Source of the DNA: Sphingomonas sp. AX6
Lineage (GTDB): Bacteria > Pseudomonadota > Alphaproteobacteria > Sphingomonadales > Sphingomonadaceae
DNA: 64,000 nucleotides
Reading direction: 5' to 3'
NCBI RefSeq assembly: GCF_902506605.1
Contig: NZ_LR733979.1
Location: 2,092,008-2,156,007, forward strand
This document shows positions 39,174 through 48,270 of the stretch, one piece after another (positions within the stretch are counted from its first letter, which is position 1; every line of letters starts with the position of its first letter). The notes under the pieces are model-generated. The model saw only the letters and a list, made by a program, of their open reading frames with translations, had not been told where the DNA came from and made no database searches. The translations under genes and the position numbers were made by a program.

Positions 39174-40589
39174 GTGACGGTGTCGGCTGGCCAGATGAAA
39201 ACGGATCGAATCGGCGAAGCTTGGACCCGTGTGCGCGCCAATCTGCGCGCCTCGGCCGGCCAGCGTCTGTTCGACCAGTGGCTAAAGCCGATGACGCTGA
39301 TCGAGGATGCGGACGAAGGTACCGAGCGCGTCCGCCTCGCGCTGCCCTCTGCATTCATGACCAACTGGGTCAAGAATCACTATTCCGACCGGCTGCTGCT
39401 CGAATTCCGCAATTTCCTCCCCGAAGTCCGCTCGGTCACGGTCGAGACGCAAAAGGCGAGCGCACCGCGCAAGTTGGCGACGGATGCCGTGCCCGATGCC
39501 GCGACCGCCGCACCCACCGCGCCGCGCCTCGCTTCGATCGTGCCGCTGCCGTCCAAGGCCAATATCGAGCGCCCCGTTTTCGATGAACGCTTCGGCTTCG
39601 ATCGGTTCGTCACCGCGCCATCGAATCAGGTCGCGTTCAATGCCGCCATGGCGATGGCCGAACCCGGCGCGCCGCGGTTCACGCCGCTGTTCATCCATTC
39701 GGCGACGGGGCAGGGCAAGACGCATCTGATGCACGCGATCGGCCGCGCGTTTCTGGAAGCCGACCCGAACGCCTCGGCGATCTACATGCCCGCCGAACGC
39801 TTCATGTTCGAATTCGTACAAGCGATGCGCGCGCGCGATACCTTTGCGTTCAAGGCTCGGTTGCGCGGCGTCGACCTGTTGATGATCGACGACCTGCAAT
39901 TCATCGCGGGCAAGGATTCCACGCAGGAAGAATTCTTCCACACGGTCAACGAGTTCATGAACGCAGGCAAGCGGCTGGTCATCGCCGCCGATCGCTGCCC
40001 CCAGGCGCTGGACGGGGTCGAGCCGCGCCTGGTGGGACGGTTGAGCGCAGGGCTGGTCGCGGATATCCGCGCGCCCGAACCCGAATTGCGCCGCGCGATC
40101 CTCAACGCCAAGCTCGCCGAGATGGACGCGAAGGTGCCCGCCGACGTGCTCGACATGCTGGCGAGCCGCATCACCTCGAGCGTCCGCGAGCTGGAAGGCG
40201 CGCTCAACCGCCTCGTCGCCTATGCCCAGTTGATCGGTGAGACGGTGACGGTCGAGTTCGCCGAACAGACACTGGGCGAGCTGCTGCGCGGCAGCCAGCG
40301 GCGCGTGACGATCGACGAAATCCAGCGCGCGGTCTCCAGCCATTTCGACGTCAAGCAGATCGATCTGATTTCCGAACGCCGCGCCGTCGCCATCGCCCGG
40401 CCGCGCCAGATCGCGATGTATCTGGCCAAACGCCTGACCACGCGTTCGCTTCCCGAAATCGGCCGCAAGTTCGGCAATCGCGATCATTCGACCGTAATCC
40501 ACGCGGTGCGGCGGATCGAGGATCTGCGGACCAAGGACGGCGATATCGATGCCGCGGTACGCACGCTGACGCGGCAGTTGGAAGCGTAA
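39174..40589 (+). CDS. dnaA: chromosomal replication initiator protein DnaA
   Basis: 471 residues. Domain I is short (EAWTRVRANLRASAGQRLFDQWLKPM). The AAA+ core has Walker A SATGQGKTHLMHAIG and Walker B LLMIDDLQFI. The C-terminal DNA-binding domain ends with the signature NRDHSTVIHAVRRIEDL. The start is taken as the GTG at 39174, with GGGGG nine bases upstream; the ATG at 39195 (MKTDRIGEAW) is the alternative. GANTC methylation sites upstream suggest CcrM-linked control as known for Caulobacter dnaA. Confidence 0.96.
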   Translation: MTVSAGQMKTDRIGEAWTRVRANLRASAGQRLFDQWLKPMTLIEDADEGTERVRLALPSAFMTNWVKNHYSDRLLLEFRNFLPEVRSVTVETQKASAPRKLATDAVPDAATAAPTAPRLASIVPLPSKANIERPVFDERFGFDRFVTAPSNQVAFNAAMAMAEPGAPRFTPLFIHSATGQGKTHLMHAIGRAFLEADPNASAIYMPAERFMFEFVQAMRARDTFAFKARLRGVDLLMIDDLQFIAGKDSTQEEFFHTVNEFMNAGKRLVIAADRCPQALDGVEPRLVGRLSAGLVADIRAPEPELRRAILNAKLAEMDAKVPADVLDMLASRITSSVRELEGALNRLVAYAQLIGETVTVEFAEQTLGELLRGSQRRVTIDEIQRAVSSHFDVKQIDLISERRAVAIARPRQIAMYLAKRLTTRSLPEIGRKFGNRDHSTVIHAVRRIEDLRTKDGDIDAAVRTLTRQLEA

Positions 40590-40614
40590 ACCAGCTCACA
40601 CGCCAAGCAATGCC

Positions 40615-40695
40615 GTCATCCCAGCGAAGGCTGGGATATCATGCGGCTCCTGTTCCGCTTCATTTGCCTGATATCCCAGCCTTCGCTGAGATAAC
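40615..40695. repeat. palindromic repeat family D between convergent dnaA and trpS
   Basis: Inverted arms GTCATCCCAGCGAAGGCTGG with GATATC and the mirrored GATATCCCAGCCTTCGCTGAG with ATAAC around a 35-base middle. Similar CCCAGCGAAGGCTGGG elements are frequent in alphaproteobacterial spacers. It may also end both transcripts. Confidence 0.75.
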
Positions 40696-40709
40696 GTGCT
40701 TTTGGTAAG

Positions 40710-41714
40710 TCAGACCTGCAAGCCCACCGCTTCCTGCGCCGCACGCAGCGTAGGCGCCGCCAGCGCGCTCGCTTTCGCACCACCCGCCGCCAGGATCGCC
40801 GACACCGCGCCGCGATCCTCCAGCAGCGCATTCATGCGGTCGCGGATCGGGCCGAGCGTTGCCACTGCGAGGTCGGCCAGCGCAGGCTTGAACGCGCCGA
40901 AGCCCTGTCCCGCAAACTCGCCCAGCACCGCGTCCATGCTGACGTCCGACAGCGCGGCATAGATCGTCACGAGATTGCGCGCTTCCGCCCGCTCTGCCAA
41001 GTCAGCCGCGCTTTCCGGCAACGGCTCGGCATCGGTCCGCGCCTTGCGGAATTTCTGCGCGATTGCGTCGTCGCTGTCAGCCAGATTGATCCGCGACATG
41101 TCCGATTCCTCGGACTTCGACATTTTCTTCGTGCCATCGCGAAGGCTCATGATTCGCGGTGCGGCCTTGCTGACCAAGGGCTCTGGGGGCAGGAAGACGT
41201 CGCAGGCGAAATCATTGTTGAACTTGATCGCGACGTCGCGCGCCAGTTCGAGATGCTGTTTCTGGTCCTCGCCGACGGGGACATGCGTCGTCCGATATGC
41301 GAGCACGTCGGCGGCCATCAGCACCGGATAGGCGTAGAGGCCCACGCTTGCGCCTTCGCGGTTCTTTCCGGCCTTGTCCTTGAACTGGGTCATCTTGTTC
41401 AGCCAGCCGATCCGCGCGGTGCCGTTCAGGATCCAGGCCAGCTCGCTATGCGCGGGCGCGCGCGCCTGGTTGAAGACGATCGAGCGATCCGGGTCGATGC
41501 CCGATGCGATCAGCGCGGCCGCCATTTCTACCGTGTTGCGCGCCAGTTCGGCGGGCACCACCGGTTGGGTCAGCGCGTGGAGATCGGCGAGGAAGAACAG
41601 CGCGTCGCTGCCCGCGTCCAGGGCGTCCTGCATCGCCACCCATTGCTTAATCGCGCCGAGATAATTGCCGAGGTGCAGGTTACCGGTGGGCTGGATGCCC
41701 GAGACGACACGCAT
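40710..41714 (-). CDS. trpS: tryptophan-tRNA ligase
   Basis: 334 residues, class I aminoacyl-tRNA synthetase. The HIGH-like motif is [11 protein letters not shown] near residue 12 (after [11 protein letters not shown]); the KMSKS loop is intact ([12 protein letters not shown]). ATG at 41714 with GGAGAG six bases upstream; the start shares one base with the murJ stop (TGATG). The frame continues upstream through murJ only by chance. Confidence 0.97.
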   Translation of the reverse strand: MRVVSGIQPTGNLHLGNYLGAIKQWVAMQDALDAGSDALFFLADLHALTQPVVPAELARNTVEMAAALIASGIDPDRSIVFNQARAPAHSELAWILNGTARIGWLNKMTQFKDKAGKNREGASVGLYAYPVLMAADVLAYRTTHVPVGEDQKQHLELARDVAIKFNNDFACDVFLPPEPLVSKAAPRIMSLRDGTKKMSKSEESDMSRINLADSDDAIAQKFRKARTDAEPLPESAADLAERAEARNLVTIYAALSDVSMDAVLGEFAGQGFGAFKPALADLAVATLGPIRDRMNALLEDRGAVSAILAAGGAKASALAAPTLRAAQEAVGLQV

Positions 41715-43297
41715 CAATTGCTCTCCGTGGGGGGGGCGGGTTTGCGGCGCATCAGCGCCTTGAGATCGGCAGGCGTGAACGCCCGCGTCGCGAAACAGGC
41801 GATGCCATAAAGCGCGCCGCCGCTGCCGACCAGCAGCGACAGGCCGAGTGCGCGCATCCACAGCGTTCCCGTGGTGTAATCGACCAGCAGCCGGTCGGCG
41901 AAGAACAGGGCCGCGCCCATCAGCAAGGCGGCGATGGCGAGCCGGGGCAGGCGGCGCTTCAACCGGGCATCGGCCTCGAAATGGCCGCGCTTCCTGAGCG
42001 TCAAGTAAAGCAACGCGACGTTGACGATCGCGGCGATCGCGGTGGCGAGCGGCGGGCCGATATGGCCGATCGTCGGGATCAGCGCGATGTTGAGCACCAG
42101 GTTCACCGCGACCGAAATCATCGCGAACCGCACCGGCGTCCGCGTGTCTTCGCGCGCGTAGAAACCGGGCGTTAGCACCTTGATCAGGATATATGCCGGA
42201 AGCCCGATCGCGAACATGCTGAGCGCCATGCCGGTCGCCTGGGTGTCGGCGGGGGTGAAGGCCCCGTGCTGAAAAATGCCGCGAATGATCGGCTCGGCGC
42301 AGATCAGAAACGCGATGGTCGCGGGCAGCGTCAGGAACAGCGCGAGTTCGATGCCGCGATTCTGCGTATCCATCGCGCCCTTGTCGTCCCCCGCACCGAG
42401 TTGGCGCGAGATGGTGGGAAGCAGGATCGTGGCGAGGCCGATGCCGATCAGGCCCAGCGGCAACTGGTTCAGCCGGTCGGCATAATAGATGTACGAGATC
42501 GAGCCCGCGGGCAGCAGGCTCCCCGCCATCGCAGTCGAGACAAGCAGGTTGATCTGCGTCGCGCCCGCGCCTGCCGCGGCGGGGACGATCAGCTTCATCA
42601 GCCGTTTCACGTCGGCGTCGATCTTCGGCATTTTGAGGCGCAGCTTCACGCCCGCCGCGCGGCACCCGATCATCAGCCACAGCAATTGCAGCACGCCGCC
42701 GACGGTCACCGCGACCGCCTGGGCCATCGCGGTGTCATAGGCATTGCCGCCGCGGAAAAACCACAGGGCCGCGATCATCGAAATATTCAGCAGGATCGGC
42801 GCGGCAGCGTTCACCCAATAGCGCCCAAGCGAATTGAGGATGCCGCCGAGCAGCGAGACGAGCGAGATCAGCAACAGATAGGGAATCGTGATCCGCGACA
42901 GCGTGACCGCATATTCGAACTGGCTGGGGGTGGGGTCGTTGAACCCGCCCGACAAGAGCCAGGTGACGGGCCATGCCGCGACCAGCATCGCGGCGGTAAA
43001 CACCAGCAATATGGGGAACAGCACCGCCAGCGCGCGTTCGGCAAATACCAGTCCCGCATTCACCTCACCGCCCGCTTCGCCGACCTTGCGGTTGAACATC
43101 GGAATGAACGCTGCGTTGAACGCGCCCTCGGCAAACAGCGCGCGGAACATGTTGGGCAGGCGAAAGGCGACGAGAAACGCGTCGGACGCGAAACTCGCGC
43201 CGACAAAGGTCGCCTGAAGCGAGTCGCGGCCGAGTGCGAGGACGCGGCTGACAAGCGTGAGGCCGCCGACCGATCCCAGCGCGCGCGCCAGTTTCAT
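41714..43297 (-). CDS. murJ: lipid II flippase MurJ
   Basis: 527-residue MOP-superfamily membrane protein with about fourteen spans, moving lipid II across the inner membrane for peptidoglycan synthesis. The typical N-terminus ([20 protein letters not shown]), [21 protein letters not shown] and the later [15 protein letters not shown] are present. It lies 30 bases after secB and is fused by TGATG to trpS, so the operon reads secB-murJ-trpS. Confidence 0.97.
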   Translation of the reverse strand: MKLARALGSVGGLTLVSRVLALGRDSLQATFVGASFASDAFLVAFRLPNMFRALFAEGAFNAAFIPMFNRKVGEAGGEVNAGLVFAERALAVLFPILLVFTAAMLVAAWPVTWLLSGGFNDPTPSQFEYAVTLSRITIPYLLLISLVSLLGGILNSLGRYWVNAAAPILLNISMIAALWFFRGGNAYDTAMAQAVAVTVGGVLQLLWLMIGCRAAGVKLRLKMPKIDADVKRLMKLIVPAAAGAGATQINLLVSTAMAGSLLPAGSISYIYYADRLNQLPLGLIGIGLATILLPTISRQLGAGDDKGAMDTQNRGIELALFLTLPATIAFLICAEPIIRGIFQHGAFTPADTQATGMALSMFAIGLPAYILIKVLTPGFYAREDTRTPVRFAMISVAVNLVLNIALIPTIGHIGPPLATAIAAIVNVALLYLTLRKRGHFEADARLKRRLPRLAIAALLMGAALFFADRLLVDYTTGTLWMRALGLSLLVGSGGALYGIACFATRAFTPADLKALMRRKPAPPTESN

Positions 43298-43327
43298 CGC
43301 TCGGCGGCCTTCAATTCAAACGCGCGG

Positions 43328-43867
43328 TCAGGCGTTGCCGACGGTGCCGTCGACCTCACCGGGCAATGCGTCGCCGCTCTGCGCGGCCTGCATCTGCTGC
43401 TGGTAGTAGAGTCCCGAAAAATCGATCGGCTCCAGCATCAGCGGCGGGAACCCGCCGTCGCGCACGGCATCGGCCAGGATTCGGCGGGCGAAGGGGAAGA
43501 GCAGACGCGGTGCTTCGCCGAGCAGGAACGGCTGGAGATGTTCGGCAGGAATGTTACGAAGCGCGAATACGCCTGCATAGGACAGATCGACCAGGAACGC
43601 GGTCTTGCCGTCCATGTCGGCCTTCACTTCGATGCGCAGCACGACCTCGTGGACTTCGTCGCCGACTTGGCTAGCCGCGATGTTGAACTGGACGTCGACC
43701 GCGGGTGCGCTCTGGGTTTGATAGATCGCGGGCGAATTGGGGTTCTCGAACGAATAATCCTTCACATATTGGGTGACGACATTCGCCATCGGCGCGGTGT
43801 CTTCGCCATTACCGGGCGTGGTGCCCTGCGTGCCTGCGGCGTCCATCGCGCCTTCCTGTTCAGCCAT
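43328..43867 (-). CDS. secB: protein-export chaperone SecB
   Basis: 179 residues; the tetrameric cytosolic chaperone that hands preproteins to SecA. Recognisable core: YVKDYSFENPNSP, FNIAASQVGDEVHEVVLRIEV, LDLSYAGVF-like VDLSYAGVFALRNIP, LGEAPRLLFPFARRI, GGFPPLMLEPIDF. The N-terminal 25 residues are an acidic extension. Divergent from the Tim44-like gene. Confidence 0.96.
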   Translation of the reverse strand: MAEQEGAMDAAGTQGTTPGNGEDTAPMANVVTQYVKDYSFENPNSPAIYQTQSAPAVDVQFNIAASQVGDEVHEVVLRIEVKADMDGKTAFLVDLSYAGVFALRNIPAEHLQPFLLGEAPRLLFPFARRILADAVRDGGFPPLMLEPIDFSGLYYQQQMQAAQSGDALPGEVDGTVGNA

Positions 43868-43973
43868 ATGTTCGAACCCCTGTGAAATGCTTGGCGAAAG
43901 ACCGAAAATATCGGCTCGCGCCGTCCAGCGCCGCGCCTAGCAGGGGCGGGCAGGCGTTTCAACGGCGCAACAT

Positions 43974-44002
43974 TTGAATCAGGCACGCGTTGAGCCTATG
44001 TA
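43974..44002 (+). promoter_or_regulatory. promoter of the Tim44-like gene
   Basis: TTGAAT (43974-43979), 17 bases, TATGTA (43997-44002); expected start near 44009. It rules out the TTG at 43990 as a start codon, since that codon lies in the spacer. Confidence 0.55.
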
Positions 44003-44028
44003 GCAGCTTGGTAACCCCCGGAGGTTTG

Positions 44029-44670
44029 GTGTTTTACGTTGTTCTCCTCGCCATGATCGCAGCATTTCTGGCGCTGCGACTCTATTCGGTGCTCGGCAAG
44101 CGCACCGGGCATGAACAGCCCTTGCCCAAGCCGGCGGAGGATCGCTCTGTCACGCCGCTACCCCGGACGGTCGATATGCCCGCCGAAATCAAGGAAGCGC
44201 GCAATCCCTCGATCGACAGCGGGGCGGAGAACGGCTTGCGCCAGGTCGTGGCGATCGACGGTGCGTTCGATTCGGCGCAATTCCTTGACGGTGCGAAATC
44301 GGCCTACAAGATGATCCTGGAAGCGTTCTGGAAGGGTGATCGCGAAACGCTCGAATGGCTGGTCGAGGGCGATGTCCGCGACGCGTTCGGCGATGTGATT
44401 ACGGCGCGCGAGGAAGCCGGGCAGACGCTCGACAACCGACTGGTGCGGATCGAAAAGGCGGTGATTTCGGATGCCGAGGTCACTGGCGGCGTGGCGCGGA
44501 TCACAGTGCGCTTCGATGCCGATATCGCGGCAGTGACGCGCGATGCCGACGGCACCGTGATTGCCGGTTCGCTGACCGATGCGGTCGATACGCATGACGT
44601 CTGGACCTTCGCGCGCACGCTGAAGAGCGACGATCCCAACTGGAAGCTTTCCGAAACCGACGAGGCCTGA
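44029..44670 (+). CDS. Tim44-domain membrane-anchored protein (TimA-like)
   Basis: 213 residues: an N-terminal membrane anchor (FYVVLLAMIAAFLALRLYSVLG), an acidic linker, then a Tim44-like domain (about residues 75-205; FDSAQFLDGAKSAYKMILEAFWKGD, FARTLKSDDPNWKLSET). Alphaproteobacterial relatives are inner-membrane proteins related to mitochondrial Tim44. I choose the GTG at 44029: GGAGG lies four bases upstream and the promoter at 43974-44002 excludes the longer frame. Next to secB and mltA. Confidence 0.88.
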   Translation: MFYVVLLAMIAAFLALRLYSVLGKRTGHEQPLPKPAEDRSVTPLPRTVDMPAEIKEARNPSIDSGAENGLRQVVAIDGAFDSAQFLDGAKSAYKMILEAFWKGDRETLEWLVEGDVRDAFGDVITAREEAGQTLDNRLVRIEKAVISDAEVTGGVARITVRFDADIAAVTRDADGTVIAGSLTDAVDTHDVWTFARTLKSDDPNWKLSETDEA

Positions 44671-44675
44671 CGCCG

Positions 44676-45944
44676 ATGCGCAACTGGGGGGTAGTGGCGC
44701 TGGCGACGGCGCTTGCGGCGTGCTCAGGCGGGATCGTCCCGCCCAATACGGGTTCGGAAGCCGTACCGGTTCGCCCGCCTGGCGAGCCTGTCCCTGTAAC
44801 CATCGATCGCCCGGTTCCGGTGCGTCAGCCGACGGCGGCGACGCCGATGGCGGCGGTCGTGGCACCCCCTGCCGATGCAGCGGCGGTTACTGCGGTTCAA
44901 GCCGGGCTGCGCGCAGGCCCGCCGATTGCCTCGCTCAGGTTCGACGGCGACATGGCGTCACGCGCGCTCGATGCGTTCAAGATCAGTTGCCCGTCGCTTC
45001 AGCGGCGCACCGATGCCACCGGATTAACCCGTGGTTCCGATTGGCAAGCGGCATGTTCGACCGCGACGAACACACGCGCAGGCGATGCGAGGCGGTTCTT
45101 CGAAACCCATTTCGAAACCGTCCAGGTTGCCGATGGCCGTGCCTTTGCGACCGGCTATTACGAGCCCGAAATCCGTGGGTCGCGTGACCGTCGGCGAGGC
45201 TACGAAGTCCCCGTCTATGGCACTCCCGCCGACCTGGTAGAAGTCGATCTGACGCCGTTCGCAGACGATCTAAAAGGCAGGCGGATTCGCGGTCGTGTCG
45301 ATGGCAGCGCCTTCGTCCCCTATTACGACCGCACCGAGATCGAGGAAGGCGCGCTGGCCGGACGCGGGCTCGAACTGGCATGGGCCGCCGATCCTGTCGA
45401 GCTGTTCTTCCTTCAAATCCAGGGATCGGGGCGGCTCCGGCTCCCCGACGGATCGGTGATGCGGATCGGCTATGCCAGCCAGAACGGGCGCGGATATACC
45501 GGCATCGGTGCGCTGATGAAGGAACGCGGGCTGCTCGGCCCCGGCCAAACCTCGATGCAAGGGATCATGGCGTATCTGCGCGCCAACAAGGCCGAGGGTC
45601 GCGCGATCATGCGCGAGAACAAGAGCTGGGTATTTTTTCAGGAATTGAAGGGTGCGGGTCCGCTCGGCGCAATGGGCTTGCCGGTGACCGGCTATGCCAC
45701 GGTCGCAACCGATCCGCGCTTCGTGCCGCTGGGTGCGCCCGTCTTCCTGTCGATGGACCGTCAGGACGCCACCGGATTATGGGTGGCGCAGGACACCGGC
45801 GGCGCAATCCGGGGCACCAATCGCTTCGATACCTTCTGGGGCGCAGGCGACGAGGCGCGGGCGATTGCGGGTGGCATGTCGGCACGCGGCACGTCCTGGG
45901 TGTTCGTGCCGCGCGGGACGCTGGCGCGGCTCGGCGTCCGGTGA
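44676..45944 (+). CDS. mltA: membrane-bound lytic murein transglycosylase A
   Basis: 422-residue outer-membrane lipoprotein that cleaves the glycan chain with formation of anhydro-muramyl ends. The lipobox is LAAC at residues 12-15 or so; a Pro/Val-rich linker follows, then the MltA barrel (FETHFETVQVADG, GYYEPEIRGSR, LFFLQIQGSGRLRLPDG) and the 3D domain with VAQDTGGAIRGTNRFDTFWG, carrying the catalytic Asp. GAGG precedes the ATG; the stop is one base from the smr start. Confidence 0.95.
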   Translation: MRNWGVVALATALAACSGGIVPPNTGSEAVPVRPPGEPVPVTIDRPVPVRQPTAATPMAAVVAPPADAAAVTAVQAGLRAGPPIASLRFDGDMASRALDAFKISCPSLQRRTDATGLTRGSDWQAACSTATNTRAGDARRFFETHFETVQVADGRAFATGYYEPEIRGSRDRRRGYEVPVYGTPADLVEVDLTPFADDLKGRRIRGRVDGSAFVPYYDRTEIEEGALAGRGLELAWAADPVELFFLQIQGSGRLRLPDGSVMRIGYASQNGRGYTGIGALMKERGLLGPGQTSMQGIMAYLRANKAEGRAIMRENKSWVFFQELKGAGPLGAMGLPVTGYATVATDPRFVPLGAPVFLSMDRQDATGLWVAQDTGGAIRGTNRFDTFWGAGDEARAIAGGMSARGTSWVFVPRGTLARLGVR

Positions 45945-45945
45945 G

Positions 45946-46494
45946 GTGGCTGGCCGCCGCCTGACCCCTGAGGAAGCCGCGATCTGGCAGCGGGTTCGTG
46001 CCAGCGTGCGCCCGATCGAACGCCGCATCGTAGCCGAAGCCACAATGGCCGATCTGGTCGCGGTCGATCTGAAACCGATGAAGCGTGTGAAGGGCAGGGT
46101 GCCCGCGCCGCTTGTGCCGCCCGCGCCGCCCAAGCGTCCCGGTACGCCCGCCAACACGCTCGACGGCGGTTGGGACAAGCGCCTGTCGCGCGGGGCGATC
46201 GTGCCCGATCGGACGATCGACCTGCATGGCCATAATCTGGCGACGGCCTATGCCGCGCTCGACCACGGAATCGCGGCCGCCATTGCGTGCGGCGACCGCG
46301 TTATCCTTCTGGTGACGGGCAAGCCGCCCCGTCCGGAATCGGAACGACCCCATGCGCGCGGCGCGATCCGGGCGTCGATCGGCGACTGGCTGGCGGGATC
46401 GCGCCATTCGGACCGGATCGCCGCCGTCAGGGCCGCGCATCCGCGGCACGGCGGAGCGGGCGCGCTTTACGTTATTCTGCGACGTTCGCGGTGA
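45946..46494 (+). CDS. Smr-domain protein
   Basis: 182 residues with an N-terminal linker rich in Pro/Ala (about residues 50-75) and a C-terminal Smr domain: IDLHGHNLATAYAALDHGI and HPRHGGAGALYVILRR (the HGG-like loop). Smr domains bind or nick nucleic acids; the cellular role here is unknown. The start is a GTG (45946) one base after the mltA stop and without its own Shine-Dalgarno, so reinitiation is likely. Confidence 0.85.
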   Translation: MAGRRLTPEEAAIWQRVRASVRPIERRIVAEATMADLVAVDLKPMKRVKGRVPAPLVPPAPPKRPGTPANTLDGGWDKRLSRGAIVPDRTIDLHGHNLATAYAALDHGIAAAIACGDRVILLVTGKPPRPESERPHARGAIRASIGDWLAGSRHSDRIAAVRAAHPRHGGAGALYVILRRSR

Positions 46495-46524
46495 GATTAG
46501 TTCGCACGGATCAAGGATTCTTAA

Positions 46525-46550
46525 CCCTTCTCCCCTAGCGTTCGGGGCTG
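46525..46550 (+). promoter_or_regulatory. GANTC plus TTAACC motif upstream of the GGDEF-EAL gene
   Basis: GGATTC directly followed by TTAACCCTTCT and CCCCTAGCG. The same TTAACCCTTCT...CTAGCG words precede the EAL gene at 16805. TTAACC is the CtrA half site and GATTC a CcrM site, so cell-cycle control is possible. Confidence 0.35.
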
Positions 46551-46596
46551 GACGTGGACTGCCCGACAGGGCCGGGAAGGGGCGACAACAGCGACA

Positions 46597-48270
46597 ATGG
46601 ACGATTTCTCGCTCAAATCGCGCGCGATCGTCTTTGCCCTGTGCGCAGGCGCCGTCGCCTTCATCCTGGCGTTGTTCGCGGGATCGAGCGGACGCGTCGA
46701 TGCCGAAAGCGCAACCTACGCGGTCATCGCTGCGATCATCTGCGGGGTATTTTCATGGGCCTCGGCAGAACGGAGCATCGCTGCCACCGCCGGTGCCGTG
46801 GATGCAGCGATCGAGCGTATGGCAGAGGCGGCACGGGGCGATTTGCAAAGCCCGATTCCCGAAGACGTCGCCAAATGCGTGCCCCCACTCGCCACCGCGA
46901 TGGAGGAGTTGTTCGGCCAGCTTCACAATAATCTTGCCAGCGTTCAACGGCTGGCGCTGTTCGACCCGGTAACCGGGTTGGCCAACCGTACTAATTTCCG
47001 GCGTTCCGCGGAGAGTGTGATCGACGCGCTACCCTCGTCGGCGAATGCGGCGCTGTTCTTCATCGATCTCGACCGGTTCAAGGCGGTGAACGACAATCTG
47101 GGCCACGCCGTCGGCGACGCGCTGCTCGCAATGGTGGCGGAAAGGTTGCGCGATGTCGCCGAGCGCGCGGTCGACCATGCGATGGATCACCGACCTCTGA
47201 TCGGACGGTTGTCGGGTGACGAATTCACGATCCTGTTCCCGCAACTGAGCGATCCGGCCCAGGCGGACCGGATCGCCGACGGCATTCTCGCCGCACTGAA
47301 CCGACCTTTCGACCTCGCCGACCAGCAAGTGTCGATCGGCGCATCGATCGGCGTCGCGTTCCGACTGCGTCACGGGTCGAGCCTGACCGAATTGATGCGC
47401 GCTGCCGACGCCGCCATGTATCACGCCAAGGCCAACGGACGCGGACGCGCCGAGCATTTCTCCGACCATCTCGCGTCGCGGCTGGTCGCACGCGTACGGC
47501 TCGAAAGCGAATTGCGCACCGCGATCGAGCGGGACGAATTCGAACTCGCCTTCCAGCCCCAGGTGGCATCGCGCACCGGGCGGATCGTCGGGGCGGAAGC
47601 GCTGTTGCGCTGGCATCACCGCGACGGGATGCGCTTCCCGGTCAATTTCATCCAGCGTGCCGAGGAAACCGGCCTGATCGTTGAGATCGGCGAATGGGTG
47701 GTGGGAACGGTCGCGGAAACCATTTCGCGCTGGGCGGAGTTGGGCGTCGAGCAGCGGCTGGCGGTCAATATCAGCCCGCGTCAATTGGACCATGCGACCT
47801 TTTTCCGGCGGCTTCATGATGCGCTGCGCAGACAGAATGCGCCCGCACGGTTGCTCGAACTTGAAATCACCGAGTCGCTGGCGATGCATTGTTCGGACGA
47901 CGTGATCGCGGCGATCGCGGACTTGCGCGCCGAGGGCGCATCGGTTGCGATCGACGATTTCGGCACCGGTTATTCCAATCTCGCGCGGTTGCGCGACCTT
48001 CCGGTGGACCGGGTGAAGCTAGACCGCAGTCTGGTGGAAAACGTCGTCGTCCGGCACGAAGCGCGCACCATCGCGCAAGCCGTGATCGGCCTGATCCATG
48101 GCCTGAATTGCGAGGCAGTGGCGGAGGGGATCGAATCGCACGAACAGGCCGAAGTGCTGCGCGTCATCGGTTGCGACGTGCTTCAGGGCTATGCCATTGC
48201 CCAGCCGATGGCGGAGGAGGCGTTTCTCGACTGGATTCGCGACGAACGCGCCCGCGCGCTCAGGGCGTGA
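46597..48270 (+). CDS. membrane GGDEF-EAL bifunctional cyclic-di-GMP protein
   Basis: 557 residues: two N-terminal membrane spans (about 10-30 and 38-58), a HAMP-like linker, GGDEF domain (LTGLANR-like DPVTGLANRTNF; active-site motif SGDEF near 206-210) and EAL domain (GAEALLRW near 334, NISP, ITES, DDFGTGYSN, KLDRS, AEGIE, QGYAIAQP). Both active sites look complete, although Gly-to-Ser in the first GGDEF position is present. The 3' end overlaps the convergent dapE by 11 bases. Confidence 0.93.
   Translation: MDDFSLKSRAIVFALCAGAVAFILALFAGSSGRVDAESATYAVIAAIICGVFSWASAERSIAATAGAVDAAIERMAEAARGDLQSPIPEDVAKCVPPLATAMEELFGQLHNNLASVQRLALFDPVTGLANRTNFRRSAESVIDALPSSANAALFFIDLDRFKAVNDNLGHAVGDALLAMVAERLRDVAERAVDHAMDHRPLIGRLSGDEFTILFPQLSDPAQADRIADGILAALNRPFDLADQQVSIGASIGVAFRLRHGSSLTELMRAADAAMYHAKANGRGRAEHFSDHLASRLVARVRLESELRTAIERDEFELAFQPQVASRTGRIVGAEALLRWHHRDGMRFPVNFIQRAEETGLIVEIGEWVVGTVAETISRWAELGVEQRLAVNISPRQLDHATFFRRLHDALRRQNAPARLLELEITESLAMHCSDDVIAAIADLRAEGASVAIDDFGTGYSNLARLRDLPVDRVKLDRSLVENVVVRHEARTIAQAVIGLIHGLNCEAVAEGIESHEQAEVLRVIGCDVLQGYAIAQPMAEEAFLDWIRDERARALRA

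Noticed and set aside
40710-42680. Extended 656-codon frame suggesting a larger TrpS
   Set aside because: The part beyond 41714 is an out-of-frame reading of murJ. The TrpS start with GGAGAG and the normal length are clear.
45694-45945. N-terminal extension of the Smr-domain protein overlapping mltA
   Set aside because: The sequence there is an Arg-rich shadow of mltA. The GTG at 45946 gives a normal Smr protein start.
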